A stretch of DNA of 64,000 nucleotides, taken from Microvirga flavescens (GTDB taxonomy: Bacteria; Pseudomonadota; Alphaproteobacteria; Rhizobiales; Beijerinckiaceae). Positions 15,631 through 26,023 of this stretch are shown here, piece after piece. Positions within the stretch are counted from its first letter, which is position 1; the number at the start of each line of letters is the position of its first letter. The stretch is taken from contig NZ_QMKH01000002.1 in the NCBI RefSeq assembly GCF_003290125.1, positions 62,001 to 126,000 on the forward strand. The letters run 5' to 3'. Below the pieces are notes generated by a model. That model saw only the letters and a program-made list of their open reading frames with translations, did not search any database and had not been told where the DNA came from. A program made the position numbers and the translations under genes.

Positions 15631-16629
15631 TCACGCCGATCGGTAGGGCACCGACCAGCGCGCCATTTCTGCGATGATCCCCGGTCGAATTTCCGGCGGC
15701 AGAATCCGTGTGGGTGGAAGCAACGCCTCCAACCCGACGAGCAGCGGCGTCTTCGGCTTGAAATTCAAGAGCGTGCTCAATCGCGACGTGCTGCCCACCG
15801 ATGTGAGAATATCGCCCGCCCGTGCCGGCCCGTTGGTGAGTTCGAGCGGGCGGTGAAGAAGCTGGGAGATGTACTCCGCCAACGTGCGGATGGACGTGCC
15901 TTGACCCGTGCAGACATTGCTCACTTCAGCGGCGGCGTCGGAGCGATTTTGAATACGGCGCATGGCCGCGCAGCAGGCGGCAACAGCATCGCCCACGAAC
16001 ACGAAGTCCCTTGTCTGCCGTCCGTCTCCGTTGATGAGAAGCGGCTGCTCCTGCAAGGCCTTTTGCATGAAAATCGAGACGACGCCGGAATAAGGTGAGC
16101 TCGCATCCTGCCGAGGGCCGTAGATATTGAAAAAGCGAAGGCCGAAGGAGTTCAGTCCACGCACGCGCGCGCCTGCATAAGCATGCAACTCCATCGCCAG
16201 CTTGTCAGCGCCATAGGGAGAAATCGGGCGCTTCTGATCCTCTTCGTCGATGGGCGTGTGAGGAGCATCGCCATAAACCGCCGACGAAGACGCGTAGACG
16301 ACTGGCAAGTCCCTGTCGCTGGCCACCTCGAAAACGCCGATGGAGGACGAGAGATTCACGGTGTGCGCGGCATGCCATTGCTTGGTGCATTTCGGAACAG
16401 ATGCAATCGCCGCCAGATGGAAGATGCCGTCGCAGCCCGTCGCGACCTTGCGCACGAGCGTCCTGTTGCGCACATCCCCGACGACGAGATCAGCTGCGAT
16501 GGAAAGATTCTCGAAACGCCCGGTCGACATGTTGTCGAGCACGACCACATCGGCTCCACCGGCGATCAGCGCATCGACCAGATGCGAACCGATAAAGCCA
16601 CATCCCCCCGTGACGAGATATCGCTCCAT
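15631..16629 (-). CDS. NAD-dependent sugar epimerase/dehydratase (GalE-like SDR)
   Basis: The 332-aa extended short-chain dehydrogenase has the N-terminal G-G-C-G-F-I-G-S-H NAD-binding motif (about residues 8-16), a D-N-M-S-T-G stretch after beta-strand 2, S-S-S-A-V-Y-G before the catalytic region, and Y-x3-K in P-Y-G-A-D-K. Members convert UDP-sugars (C4 epimerases or related). It probably supplies a nucleotide sugar to the exopolysaccharide enzymes nearby; the exact substrate is not readable. GGGGAC lies upstream of the ATG. Confidence 0.85.
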   Translation of the reverse strand: MERYLVTGGCGFIGSHLVDALIAGGADVVVLDNMSTGRFENLSIAADLVVGDVRNRTLVRKVATGCDGIFHLAAIASVPKCTKQWHAAHTVNLSSSIGVFEVASDRDLPVVYASSSAVYGDAPHTPIDEEDQKRPISPYGADKLAMELHAYAGARVRGLNSFGLRFFNIYGPRQDASSPYSGVVSIFMQKALQEQPLLINGDGRQTRDFVFVGDAVAACCAAMRRIQNRSDAAAEVSNVCTGQGTSIRTLAEYISQLLHRPLELTNGPARAGDILTSVGSTSRLSTLLNFKPKTPLLVGLEALLPPTRILPPEIRPGIIAEMARWSVPYRSA

Positions 16630-16845
16630 GCCGTTGTCCCCTGCAAATCGTCGTTGAGAGACAGCAAGAAACGGCCAGGAGATCAGGTTGTCAGGTCAAT
16701 CGCATGGTCGGAGTTTCTTCTTGTCTTCGACTGCATTTAACGCCGCGCAAGCGTTGCAACCAAGCCGCTACGAAGTGGTACCCCCTTTGCCAAAAGAATT
16801 ATTTCCGATGAACGAGCATCGATCTCGCCCATCGAAAGCTTCGGC

Positions 16846-16880
16846 AAAAAGAAAAGGGGCGGCCAAAGCCACCCCTTTCC
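16846..16880 (-). terminator. Intrinsic terminator downstream of ilvC
   Basis: On the minus strand a GC-rich hairpin (GGGGTGGC, short loop, GCCGCCCC) is followed directly by a T-rich tract (TTTTCTTTTT). It lies about 40 nt past the ilvC stop. A second short hairpin (GCAGGC-AAAA-GCCTGC, 16896-16911) lies between. Confidence 0.8.
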
Positions 16881-16921
16881 AATCGGACGCTTGAAGCAGG
16901 CAAAAGCCTGCCGTCGCCTGT

Positions 16922-18111
<1,190 letters not shown>

Positions 18112-18654
18112 TCACATCCCCTCCGCACCCCGTGCCATTGCGGCAACGCCGGTGCGGGACACTTCCACGAGGCCGACAGCCGTCATCAGCTTGATGAAGC
18201 GTTCGATCTCATCCGTCGCGCCCGTCAGTTCGAAAACGAAGGATGTCAGCGTGGCGTCCAGCGTGCGTGCGCCGAAGGCGGAAGCGAGGCGCATGGCCTC
18301 CACGCGATGGTCGCCCTTGCCGACGACCTTCACGAGGCAAAGCTCACGCTCCACCGCCTCGCCAGTGAGCGTGAGATCGACGACCCGGTGCACGGGCACG
18401 AGGCGTTCGAGCTGGCTCTTGATCTGCTGAATGATGCTGTCAGTGCCATTCGTGACGATGGTGATACGCGAGATATGCGCCTCATGCTCCGTCTCGGTGA
18501 CCGTAAGGCTTTCAATGTTGTAGCCGCGTCCGGAAAAAAGGCCGGCGATGCGGGCGAGAACGCCCGGCTCGTTATCGACAACGATTGCAAGCGTGTGCCG
18601 GTTACTCGTCTCGACGCGCGTCGGTTCGGGATAATGCGTACTCATCTGGGTCAT
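18112..18654 (-). CDS. ilvN: Acetolactate synthase small (regulatory) subunit
   Basis: The 180-aa protein opens with the ACT domain (L-A-I-V-V-D-N-E-P-G-V-L-A-R-I-A-G-L-F-S-G-R-G-Y-N-I-E-S-L), which binds the feedback inhibitor valine, and ends with the ALS_ss C-terminal domain. It activates and regulates the IlvB catalytic subunit. A second in-frame ATG lies three codons downstream. It is separated from ilvB by a glutathione S-transferase gene. Confidence 0.96.
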   Translation of the reverse strand: MTQMSTHYPEPTRVETSNRHTLAIVVDNEPGVLARIAGLFSGRGYNIESLTVTETEHEAHISRITIVTNGTDSIIQQIKSQLERLVPVHRVVDLTLTGEAVERELCLVKVVGKGDHRVEAMRLASAFGARTLDATLTSFVFELTGATDEIERFIKLMTAVGLVEVSRTGVAAMARGAEGM

Positions 18655-18684
18655 TGGTTTTCTTTTATCCTGAGCGTGATGCGC

Positions 18685-19365
18685 TTACGCGACCTTGCGG
18701 AAAATGGCGATGGGTTCTTCATCCACCTCGTCGGCATCGACGATCCAGGGCTCTTCAAGCCCCGCGTTGCGCCATTCCTGGAACGAGGGAAGCGAAAGGA
18801 CGGCATCCACATAGGCGCGCGTGGGTGCGTCGAGGTCGAAGGAATAGGTATCGAGGCGCGTCACGAGCGGTGCGAACATCGCATCCGCGCCGGAGAACGC
18901 ACCGAACAGGAACGGCCCGCTTTGCCCGAACTTACCCCGCGCCTCTTTCACGATCTCCACGAACCGCGCCACGTCGCGGGCGACCGCCTCGCCGCGATCC
19001 TTGCGCGCAAATTTCTTGCCGAGATTCATCGGGCAGTTGGAGCGGAGCCCCTGGAACCCTGCATGCATCTCGGCGGCGACGGCGCGCGCCAGCGCGCGAG
19101 CCTTGCGGTCCTGCGGCCAGACCGGCACACCGAACGCATCGGCGACATATTCCATGATCGCGATGGTCTCGAACACCGTCACGTCGCCGTCGATGAGAAC
19201 GGGCAACTTGCCGGCGGGCGAGTGCTTCAGCACCTGCGCCCTCGTGTCCGGTGTATCGAGGGGAATGAGAATTTCATCGAACGCCACGCCGAGCTGCTTC
19301 ATGAGCAGCCACGGCCTGAGCGACCAGGACGAGTATAGTTTGTTGCCGATGACGAGGGTGGGCAT
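18685..19365 (-). CDS. Glutathione S-transferase family protein inside the ilv cluster
   Basis: The 226-aa protein has an N-terminal thioredoxin-like domain (Y-S-S-W-S-L-R-P-W near residues 11-19, with Ser as likely catalytic residue; then S-P-A-G-K-L-P-V-L and E-T-x-A-I-M-E-Y binding glutathione) and an all-alpha C-terminal domain. It lies 30 bp upstream of ilvN and 21 bp downstream of ilvB on the same strand, so it is probably co-transcribed with them. The substrate is unknown, and nothing in the sequence ties it to branched-chain amino acid synthesis except position. Confidence 0.88.
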   Translation of the reverse strand: MPTLVIGNKLYSSWSLRPWLLMKQLGVAFDEILIPLDTPDTRAQVLKHSPAGKLPVLIDGDVTVFETIAIMEYVADAFGVPVWPQDRKARALARAVAAEMHAGFQGLRSNCPMNLGKKFARKDRGEAVARDVARFVEIVKEARGKFGQSGPFLFGAFSGADAMFAPLVTRLDTYSFDLDAPTRAYVDAVLSLPSFQEWRNAGLEEPWIVDADEVDEEPIAIFRKVA

Positions 19366-19386
19366 TTGTGTTTCTCTCTCGCTCGA

Positions 19387-21159
19387 TCAGACCAGCATCT
19401 TGCCCTTCTCGTCGATGACCGAGCCGATATCCGCCCCGCCCTCGCTGAGATAGTCATTCAGCAGCATCTCGTTGTGCGCCTTGCCCGAAGGGATCATCGG
19501 GAGGCAGTTTTCCGTCTTGTGGACGATGCAGTCGAAGATGACAGGACGCTTGACGTTGATCATCTCCTGAATCGCGCCGTCGAGATCCGACGGCTTATCG
19601 CACCGGATGCCGACGCCGCCGTAAGCCTCCGCGAGCTTCACGAAATCGGGGAGTGAATCGGAGTAGCTCTCCGAATAGCGTCCGCCGTGCAGCAGATCCT
19701 GCCACTGGCGGATCATGCCCATGAACTGGTTGTTGAGGATGAAGACCTTCACCGGCAGACGATACTGCATCGCTGTCGACATCTCCTGCAGCATCATCTG
19801 GATGGAGGCTTCGCCCGCGATGTCGATGACGAGCGCATCGGGATGCGCGAGCTGCGCGCCGATGGCCGCCGGCAGACCATAGCCCATCGTGCCGTGCCCA
19901 CCGGAGGTCATCCACCGGTTCGGCTTCTCGAAATGGAAGTACTGGGCCGCGAACATCTGGTGCTGACCCACTTCCGTCGTGACGTAGGTTTCGCGATCCT
20001 TCGTCATCTCGTAGAGGCGTTGCACCGCATATTGCGGCATGATGATATCGGGCGAGTTGCGATAGCCCAGGCAGTTGCGCTGCCGCCATCCCTCGATCTT
20101 GCCCCACCAGTCCTTTAACGCGCTCTTGTCCACCTGCGACGCGCTCTGCCGCCAAAGGCGCACTATGTCCTCCAGCACATGCGCGCAATCGCCGATGATC
20201 GGAATGTCCACGGCCACGTTCTTGTTGATCGAGGACGGATCGATATCGACGTGAATGCGCTTGGAATAAGGTGCGAACGCATCGAGGCGGCCGGTCACGC
20301 GGTCGTCGAAGCGCGCGCCGATGTTGATCATCACGTCACAATCATGCATCGCGAGGTTCGACTCGTAGGTGCCGTGCATGCCGACCATGCCGAGGAACTG
20401 CTTGTCGGATGCAGGATAGGCACCCAGCCCCATCAAGGTCGAAGTGATGGGAAAGCCCGTGAGTTGAACAAGCTCGCGCAGCAGGGCCGATGCATGTGGA
20501 CCCGAGTTGATGACACCGCCGCCCGTATAGAAGACAGGCCGCTTCGCATTCGCCATGAGTTCGACGGCGGCGCGGATCTTGTCCATGTCCCCCTTCACGA
20601 TGGGGCGGTAGGTCTTGTGCTGGTTGCTGAGGGGGCGCGCGTAAGCTGCCGACTTGAACTGGATGTCCTTCGGCAGATCCACCACCACGGGGCCCGGACG
20701 TCCGTTGGCGGCGACATAGAACGCCTCATGCAGGATGCGCGGCAATTCCTCGATGGATTTGACGAGATAGTTATGCTTCGTGCAGTGGCGCGTGATGCCG
20801 ACGGTATCGCACTCCTGGAAGGCATCCGAGCCGATGAGGTGCGTCGGCACCTGCCCGGTGATGCACACAAGCGGGATGGAATCCATCATCGCATCGGCAA
20901 GGCCCGTCACCGCGTTGGTCGCGCCAGGGCCGGACGTCACCAGCGCCACGCCCACCTTGCCGGACGAGCGCGCATAACCTTCCGCAGCATGTAGGGCAGC
21001 CTGCTCGTGACGGACGAGGATGTGCTTCACGTTGTCCTGATGGAAAAGCGCATCGTAAATCGGGAGAACCGCACCGCCGGGGTAGCCGAAGATATGTTCG
21101 ACTCCCTGGTCCTGCAGAGCTCGGATCACCATTTCGGCTCCGGTCATCATCTCGCTCAT
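19387..21159 (-). CDS. ilvB: Acetolactate synthase large (catalytic) subunit
   Basis: The 590-aa thiamine-diphosphate enzyme has an N-terminal ThDP Pyr domain with the catalytic Glu in H-E-Q-A-A, a central FAD-binding domain, and a C-terminal ThDP domain with [10 protein letters not shown] and [10 protein letters not shown]. It condenses two pyruvates, or pyruvate and 2-oxobutyrate, in the first common step of valine, leucine and isoleucine synthesis. Upstream (21256-21356) is a leader-peptide attenuator. GGAGCGAG precedes the ATG. Confidence 0.97.
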   Translation of the reverse strand: MSEMMTGAEMVIRALQDQGVEHIFGYPGGAVLPIYDALFHQDNVKHILVRHEQAALHAAEGYARSSGKVGVALVTSGPGATNAVTGLADAMMDSIPLVCITGQVPTHLIGSDAFQECDTVGITRHCTKHNYLVKSIEELPRILHEAFYVAANGRPGPVVVDLPKDIQFKSAAYARPLSNQHKTYRPIVKGDMDKIRAAVELMANAKRPVFYTGGGVINSGPHASALLRELVQLTGFPITSTLMGLGAYPASDKQFLGMVGMHGTYESNLAMHDCDVMINIGARFDDRVTGRLDAFAPYSKRIHVDIDPSSINKNVAVDIPIIGDCAHVLEDIVRLWRQSASQVDKSALKDWWGKIEGWRQRNCLGYRNSPDIIMPQYAVQRLYEMTKDRETYVTTEVGQHQMFAAQYFHFEKPNRWMTSGGHGTMGYGLPAAIGAQLAHPDALVIDIAGEASIQMMLQEMSTAMQYRLPVKVFILNNQFMGMIRQWQDLLHGGRYSESYSDSLPDFVKLAEAYGGVGIRCDKPSDLDGAIQEMINVKRPVIFDCIVHKTENCLPMIPSGKAHNEMLLNDYLSEGGADIGSVIDEKGKMLV

Positions 21160-21255
21160 CTGTCTCGCTCCGTCACGGTCCGCTTTGAGGGAATTCCTGG
21201 AATTCGGCGGACCTGCTTTTCTTGGGTTCTTAGGGTTTTCGGGGGAATTTAGGCA

Positions 21256-21280
21256 ATAAAAAAGGCCCCAGTGGGGGCCT
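21256..21280 (-). terminator. Attenuator terminator of the ilvB operon
   Basis: The minus strand reads AGGCCCC-CACT-GGGGCCT followed by TTTTTTATTG, a strong intrinsic terminator placed between the leader peptide and ilvB. An alternative pairing is visible: CGCCATCG inside the leader reading frame is complementary to CGATGGCG just before the terminator. That fits a classical attenuation switch. Confidence 0.8.
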
Positions 21281-21305
21281 GTGCGCCATCGCCGGACCTG
21301 CGGGG

Positions 21306-21356
21306 TTATACCCGCTCCGTCGATGGCGTTCGTACTACGAGAATAAGATTGCGCAT
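21306..21356 (-). CDS. ilvB leader peptide (16 aa, [16 protein letters not shown])
   Basis: A short frame starts with ATG at 21356, after a GAGAG sequence, and stops with TAA at 21306. Five consecutive codons, Leu-Ile-Leu-Val-Val, are the regulatory branched-chain residues. Ribosome stalling there when charged tRNAs are scarce would block the pairing that lets the downstream terminator form. Leader peptides of this kind are known upstream of ilv operons in proteobacteria. The small stem GCGGG...CCCGC at its stop codon could be the pause hairpin. Confidence 0.82.
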   Translation of the reverse strand: MRNLILVVRTPSTERV

Positions 21357-21486
21357 TGATGCAGCTCTCGGATCAAAAGTTGCGCAAACGCTAGCCGATC
21401 GAGATCTTTCGGTCAAGCGCCATCGAGCTTGGCGAAAAACGACCTAGCTTCTATGTTCAGCTTATCCCTCGTCTCCAACGTGCATC

Positions 21487-22305
21487 ATGACCCCTGCCAT
21501 TGCGTCCGGCCCACCGGGCACCCGAATTACCGCCCGTGCCCTTCTTCTCGGCGACCGCCTCGACCTGACGGGGCTTGAGCGCAGCGACGTTCTTTCCACC
21601 GCCCCCCTCGCCTTCCGGGCCGGTCAGGACGGTTTCGTCGCCCTCTTCCGCTACGGTGTCGCCGTCCTCGTCGGGCTGACCCCTCTGGAGGAAGACGAGG
21701 TGATTCGGGGGCTTGGCCAGCGCACAGCCGGTGAGTTCCCGCGCCGCGAAGAGGAAACCGCGATCATCGAACTGTCTCCGGACAAGGATGACCAGATCCC
21801 GCCGGGAGGCCCCATCTACATCAAAGGGCTTTCGACCGAACGCCTGATCGTCATTGCCGACGCCCTCTCCAAGAGCGCGGTTCTCGCCCATGACGAACGC
21901 GAAGCGGCAGCCTTCTTCGACGTGGTCGAACCTCTCGCCAAGCAGCTTGCCGAAAAGGGCCGTCGCCCTGGCGGTCGCCGCGAAATCCTCAAGCATGTCG
22001 GTAACGCGCTTCTCGTCCGCCAGCGCATTTCCGGCCGCGTGGCGGTGGAGGAAAAGCCGGACGTCCTCTGGGACAGGCCGGACCTTGAGCGCCTTTATGC
22101 GCGCCTTGAGGACGAATACGAGTTGAAGGAGCGAGCCGCCGCCCTCACCCGCAAGCTCGAAGTCATCGGCGACACGGCTCAGGCATTGACGGATCTCATC
22201 GACACCGAGCGCTCGCTGCGCCTCGAATTGATTATTGTCCTTCTGATCGTGTTCGAGATCTTCATCTCGTTCTATCAGATGTTCTCAGGCAGCCTTGGGC
22301 ATTAA
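21487..22305 (+). CDS. RMD1/DUF155 family protein with C-terminal membrane anchor
   Basis: The 272-aa protein fits the RMND1/Sif2-Sif3 (DUF155) family: a mixed alpha/beta N-terminal part, a helical middle (about 140-235, including the [14 protein letters not shown] region), and one hydrophobic helix near the C-terminus ([14 protein letters not shown]). Eukaryotic homologues are mitochondrial translation factors; the bacterial role is not established. It is divergent from the ilvB leader and convergent with miaA, with a 4-nt overlap of the two ends. Confidence 0.75.
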   Translation: MTPAIASGPPGTRITARALLLGDRLDLTGLERSDVLSTAPLAFRAGQDGFVALFRYGVAVLVGLTPLEEDEVIRGLGQRTAGEFPRREEETAIIELSPDKDDQIPPGGPIYIKGLSTERLIVIADALSKSAVLAHDEREAAAFFDVVEPLAKQLAEKGRRPGGRREILKHVGNALLVRQRISGRVAVEEKPDVLWDRPDLERLYARLEDEYELKERAAALTRKLEVIGDTAQALTDLIDTERSLRLELIIVLLIVFEIFISFYQMFSGSLGH

Positions 22306-23216
22306 AGCGCTTCCATAGCAGCGTCGAACCCCGCTTCCGGTGTCACCCATGTCCAATCGGACAATTGGTGCCGGAACCAGGTGAACTGGCGCTTGGCATA
22401 GCGGCGCGTGTCGCCCTGCCCGCGCTCGATGGCGTCCTCCAGCGTAGTCTCGCCACGCAAATGAGCGAGCAATCCGGGAACGCCATGCGCCCGCATGGCC
22501 GGAAGCATGGGATCGAGGCGGCGCTCGCCCAAGGCGCGGACCTCTTCGAGCGCGCCCTGATCCATCATCGCGACGAAGCGGCTGTCGATGCGCCGCCGCA
22601 ATTCCTCCCGCTCCGGCTCGAGGAAGAGCTTGAGAACCTTCCGGTCGTGCAAAAGGCCCGGCTGGCGCAGGCCGTGGAACGACACCAAGGGCTTTCCCGT
22701 CGCCGCGAAAATTTCCAGCGCCCGCATGATCCGCATGCGGTCCGAGGGACGCAGCGTCGCAGCGGTCTCGGGGTCGCGCTCGGCAAGAAGGCGGTGAAGG
22801 TCCGGCGTCTCGCGGCTCTCGCATTCCAGCCGCACGGCCTCGCGGATCTCCTCCGGGACAGGCGGGATGTCGGAAAGCCCTTCCGTGAGCCCCTTGAAAT
22901 AGAGGCCGGTGCCGCCGACGAAGATCGGCAAGGCTTTGCCTTGAATCTCTTCCAGCAGTTGCGCCGCATCCGCCAGATAGCGCCCGACTGAGTAATTCAC
23001 CGCCGCGTCCACATGCCCGTAGAGTCGGTGCGGCACCAGAGCCTCGTCCCCCGGCGTCGGGCGCGCAGTGATGACTCGCAGATCGCGGTAGGTCTGCATG
23101 GAATCGGCGTTGACGACCACGCCGCCGAGGGCCTGCGCCAATCTGATAGCCAATGCCGACTTGCCTGATGCGGTCGGTCCTGCGATGAGAACCGCGCCGA
23201 CCCGATCGTTCCTCAA
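22302..23216 (-). CDS. miaA: tRNA dimethylallyltransferase
   Basis: MiaA adds a dimethylallyl group to A37 of tRNAs reading UNN codons. The 304-aa product has the P-loop G-P-T-A-S-G-K-S at about residues 12-19, D-S-M-Q-T-Y-R-D-L, and V-G-G-T-G-L-Y-F-K. The longest frame would start at 23345 and overlap serB by over 100 bp. The TTG at 23216, with GGAG upstream, gives the usual N-terminal length and leaves a 15-bp divergent gap to serB. The start is the least certain point. Confidence 0.92.
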   Translation of the reverse strand: MRNDRVGAVLIAGPTASGKSALAIRLAQALGGVVVNADSMQTYRDLRVITARPTPGDEALVPHRLYGHVDAAVNYSVGRYLADAAQLLEEIQGKALPIFVGGTGLYFKGLTEGLSDIPPVPEEIREAVRLECESRETPDLHRLLAERDPETAATLRPSDRMRIMRALEIFAATGKPLVSFHGLRQPGLLHDRKVLKLFLEPEREELRRRIDSRFVAMMDQGALEEVRALGERRLDPMLPAMRAHGVPGLLAHLRGETTLEDAIERGQGDTRRYAKRQFTWFRHQLSDWTWVTPEAGFDAAMEAL

Positions 23217-23231
23217 GCTCCGGTCCTCACG

Positions 23232-24131
23232 ATGGCGATGCCCCACACTCTCGTTGCTACCCTTGTCGCAAACCCGTCCAATCCCGGCGTCACGGACGAG
23301 GTTATCGCCGCCGCCGCGCGCGCGCTTGGACATGAGCCGGAACACTCCGTTCTGGCAAGAGGCATCGCCGCCGACCTAATCTTTTCCGGCGAGGCCAAAG
23401 CGGCGGAACACGCGATCCGCGCAGCCTTGAAGGGGCTTTCCATCGACGTGATCGTCCAGCCCCTCGCCGACCGGCGCAAGCGCCTTTTCCTGGCGGACAT
23501 GGATTCCACCATGATCGGCCAGGAATGCATCGACGAACTCGCCGATTTCGTCGGCCTCAAGGCCGAAGTCTCGGAGATCACCGAACGCGCCATGCGCGGT
23601 GAAATCGCCTTCGAGCCCGCCCTGCGGGAGCGGGTTTCTCTTCTGAAAAACTTACCCGTCGGCGTCGTGGACGAGATCATCCGTGAGCGCATCACCCTCA
23701 CCCCCGGCGGCCGTGCGCTTGTCGAGACGATCCGCGCCAAGGGAGGCTATACCTGCCTCGTCTCCGGCGGGTTCACCCTGTTCACGGGGCCGATCTCCGC
23801 CATGATCGGGTTCAACGAGCACCGCTCCAACCTGCTCCTCGTGGAAGACGAACGCCTGAGCGGTGAAGTCGCCGAGCCGATCCTCGGCAAGGCAGCAAAG
23901 CTCGCGACCCTGAGAGAACTGCGGGAGCGTCTCGGCCTGCAAGCCCATGAAACGCTGGCGACGGGCGATGGCGCCAACGACCTCGCCATGCTCGAAGAGG
24001 CCGGCCTCGGCGTCGCCTTCCACGCCAAGCCCGCCGTCGCAGCGGCAGCCCACGCACGCATAGAGCACGCAGACCTTTCGGCGCTGATCTATGCTCAGGG
24101 ATACCGGGCTGAGGACATCGTTAGCGGCTGA
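23232..24131 (+). CDS. serB: Phosphoserine phosphatase
   Basis: A 299-aa HAD-family enzyme for the last step of serine synthesis. An N-terminal ACT-like region (about 1-80) is followed by the nucleophile motif D-M-D-S-T (D89, D91), the S-G-G-F motif II, a conserved Lys region, and [10 protein letters not shown] motif IV. ATG 23232 and ATG 23238 are both possible. A strong terminator follows. Confidence 0.95.
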   Translation: MAMPHTLVATLVANPSNPGVTDEVIAAAARALGHEPEHSVLARGIAADLIFSGEAKAAEHAIRAALKGLSIDVIVQPLADRRKRLFLADMDSTMIGQECIDELADFVGLKAEVSEITERAMRGEIAFEPALRERVSLLKNLPVGVVDEIIRERITLTPGGRALVETIRAKGGYTCLVSGGFTLFTGPISAMIGFNEHRSNLLLVEDERLSGEVAEPILGKAAKLATLRELRERLGLQAHETLATGDGANDLAMLEEAGLGVAFHAKPAVAAAAHARIEHADLSALIYAQGYRAEDIVSG

Positions 24132-24149
24132 GAGCCGACGAGAACCGAT

Positions 24150-24186
24150 AAACAAAAAAAGGCGGCCCGGAGGCCGCCTTTTTATT
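24150..24186. terminator. Bidirectional intrinsic terminator between serB and degP
   Basis: A symmetric hairpin (AAAAAGGCGGCC, 4-nt loop, GGCCGCCTTTTT) is flanked by A- and T-runs on both sides, between the converging ends of serB (plus) and degP (minus). Confidence 0.88.
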
Positions 24187-24201
24187 GTCATTCGCTGACG
24201 T

Positions 24202-25701
24202 TTATTCCAGCGGCAGGGCCACGAAGCGAACCTCGCCTTGTGCGTTCGCCACAAGAAGCAGCGCCGACTTGCGGCCTTCCTTCTTCAAGGCGTCGATGCG
24301 CTTGGTCACATCGGCGGGGTTTGAAACCGGCTCCTGACCGACTTCGACGATCAACTCGCCAGCCTGGATGCGCTTGTCGGCGGCGCTGGAGTTCGGATCG
24401 ACGCGTGTGATCACGACGCCCTTCGCATCGTCCTTGAGGTTGAAGCGGCGGCGCGCCTCGTCCGTGATCGAGGACATGCTGAGGCCAAGGGCCTGACGGG
24501 TCACCGTCGGCGTCTCGGTGGAAGGCTGCTGCGCGTTGGCCTGCTTCTCGCCATCCTCGAGTCGGCCGAGGGTCACGCGCTTCGTCTCTTCCTTGCCCTT
24601 GCGGACGATGATGACATCGACGGCCTTGCCGACCGGGGTTGAGGAGACAATGCGGGGCAGATCCCGCGAGTCCTTCACCTCCTTGCCGTCAAAGCGGACG
24701 ATGACGTCGCCCACATCGAGGCCGGCGGGCTTGGCCGGGCCGCTGTCGTCGATACCGGCGATCAGGGCGCCGCGCGGCGAGCCGAGGTTCAGGGCCTCAG
24801 CCGTCGCATCGTCGACGCTCTGGATGCGCACGCCGAGCCAGCCGCGACGGGTTTCGCCGAACTGGCGCAATTGCTCGATGACGGGAACCGCCGAAGACGC
24901 CGGAACGGCGAAGCCGATGCCGACCGAGCCGCCCGTCGGCGAAAGGATCGCCGTGTTGATGCCGATGACCTCGCCGTTCATGTTGAACAGCGGGCCGCCG
25001 GAATTGCCCTTGTTAATGGCCGCATCAGTCTGGATGTAGTTGTCATAGGGGCCGGAATCGATGTTGCGGCCGCGCGCGGAAATGATGCCCGCCGTCACGG
25101 TGCCGCCGAGGCCGAACGGATTGCCGATGGCCATCACCCAATCACCCGGGCGAATGGCATCGGAATCGCCGAACTTCACCGCCTTCAGGGGCTTGTCGGT
25201 CTTCACCTTCAGGACCGCGAGATCGACCTTGGAGTCCTTACCGATGATCTCGGCCTTGAGCTTGGTGCCATCGGAAAAGATGACGCTGATATCGTTGGCG
25301 TCGCCGATCACATGGTTGTTCGTGACCACGATGCCGGAAGGATCGATCACGAAGCCCGAGCCCAACGAATTCGACCTGCGCGGCCGGGCCGGTGCATCGC
25401 CCTGCCCACGGCGATTGAAGAATTCCTCGAAAAGATCCTCGAAGGGCGTGCCCGGCGGAAGCTGCGGCAGGGTGCGGTTCTTGGTCTCGACCGTGGTCGA
25501 CGCCGAGATGTTGACGACCGCGCCTGTCACTTCCTCAGCGAGGTCCGCGAAGGATTCAGGTGCGGAGCGGGCCAGGACCGGCATCGGCATCGCGGTCGCC
25601 ACCAGTGCGACGACGGCGAAGCAGGAGGCGGCAATACGGCCCACCGTGCGCTTGCCCGACGCAGCCTTGGGAGGCGCGAGTGCTGTCATGACTTGGGTCA
25701 T
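24202..25701 (-). CDS. degP: Do/DegP family periplasmic serine endoprotease
   Basis: The 499-aa protein has an N-terminal signal sequence (hydrophobic at about 20-44, ending P-V-L-A-R). Its trypsin-like domain carries the triad His130 (T-N-N-H-V), Asp160 (V-D-L-A-V-L-K) and Ser234 (G-N-S-G-G-P-L-F). Two PDZ domains follow (about 265-370 and 400-495). It degrades or refolds misfolded envelope proteins. In this lineage it often follows hflK-hflC, as here, with a small DUF2065 gene between. MucD or DegQ naming is equally possible. A second in-frame ATG lies at 25689. Confidence 0.93.
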   Translation of the reverse strand: MTQVMTALAPPKAASGKRTVGRIAASCFAVVALVATAMPMPVLARSAPESFADLAEEVTGAVVNISASTTVETKNRTLPQLPPGTPFEDLFEEFFNRRGQGDAPARPRRSNSLGSGFVIDPSGIVVTNNHVIGDANDISVIFSDGTKLKAEIIGKDSKVDLAVLKVKTDKPLKAVKFGDSDAIRPGDWVMAIGNPFGLGGTVTAGIISARGRNIDSGPYDNYIQTDAAINKGNSGGPLFNMNGEVIGINTAILSPTGGSVGIGFAVPASSAVPVIEQLRQFGETRRGWLGVRIQSVDDATAEALNLGSPRGALIAGIDDSGPAKPAGLDVGDVIVRFDGKEVKDSRDLPRIVSSTPVGKAVDVIIVRKGKEETKRVTLGRLEDGEKQANAQQPSTETPTVTRQALGLSMSSITDEARRRFNLKDDAKGVVITRVDPNSSAADKRIQAGELIVEVGQEPVSNPADVTKRIDALKKEGRKSALLLVANAQGEVRFVALPLE

Positions 25702-25814
25702 CGAGGGTTATTCTCCTGAGAGGTATAGGACAATAGATTGTCGGTCCGATCCGTCATTCAAGCGCAGATTACGGCGGAAGCGCGGCGGCCGGGCTTGTCT
25801 TCTCGCATCCCATC

Positions 25815-26006
25815 CTAGCCGAACTGCCGCACGATCCAGATGATCGCGATGCCTGCAAGCGCCGACGCGATCCCGACGAGGCGCATACGGTCGCTCGGAC
25901 TGTGGGCGGCCTCGTACATGGCCTTGCGCATGCCGTCAGGGAAGGCTGCAAACAAAATGCCCTCGACCGCGAGAGCGAGGCCGAGGGCTGCAATAAGGTC
26001 CAGCAT
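25815..26006 (-). CDS. DUF2065 family small membrane protein, 63 aa
   Basis: Two hydrophobic helices (about 1-20 and 42-60) are joined by a short basic loop with F-P-D-G-M-R-K-A-M, a pattern of the YjeT/DUF2065 family found next to hflC in many proteobacteria. It sits between hflC and degP on the same strand. Function is unknown; a role with the HflKC-FtsH complex is suggested only by position. Confidence 0.8.
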   Translation of the reverse strand: MLDLIAALGLALAVEGILFAAFPDGMRKAMYEAAHSPSDRMRLVGIASALAGIAIIWIVRQFG

Positions 26007-26023
26007 GCTTCGTTCGAACGGGC

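Noticed and set aside
16770..16786. Possible third GTACG-type palindrome upstream of the epimerase
   Set aside because: CTACGAAGTGGTAC matches only part of both arms; too weak to claim.
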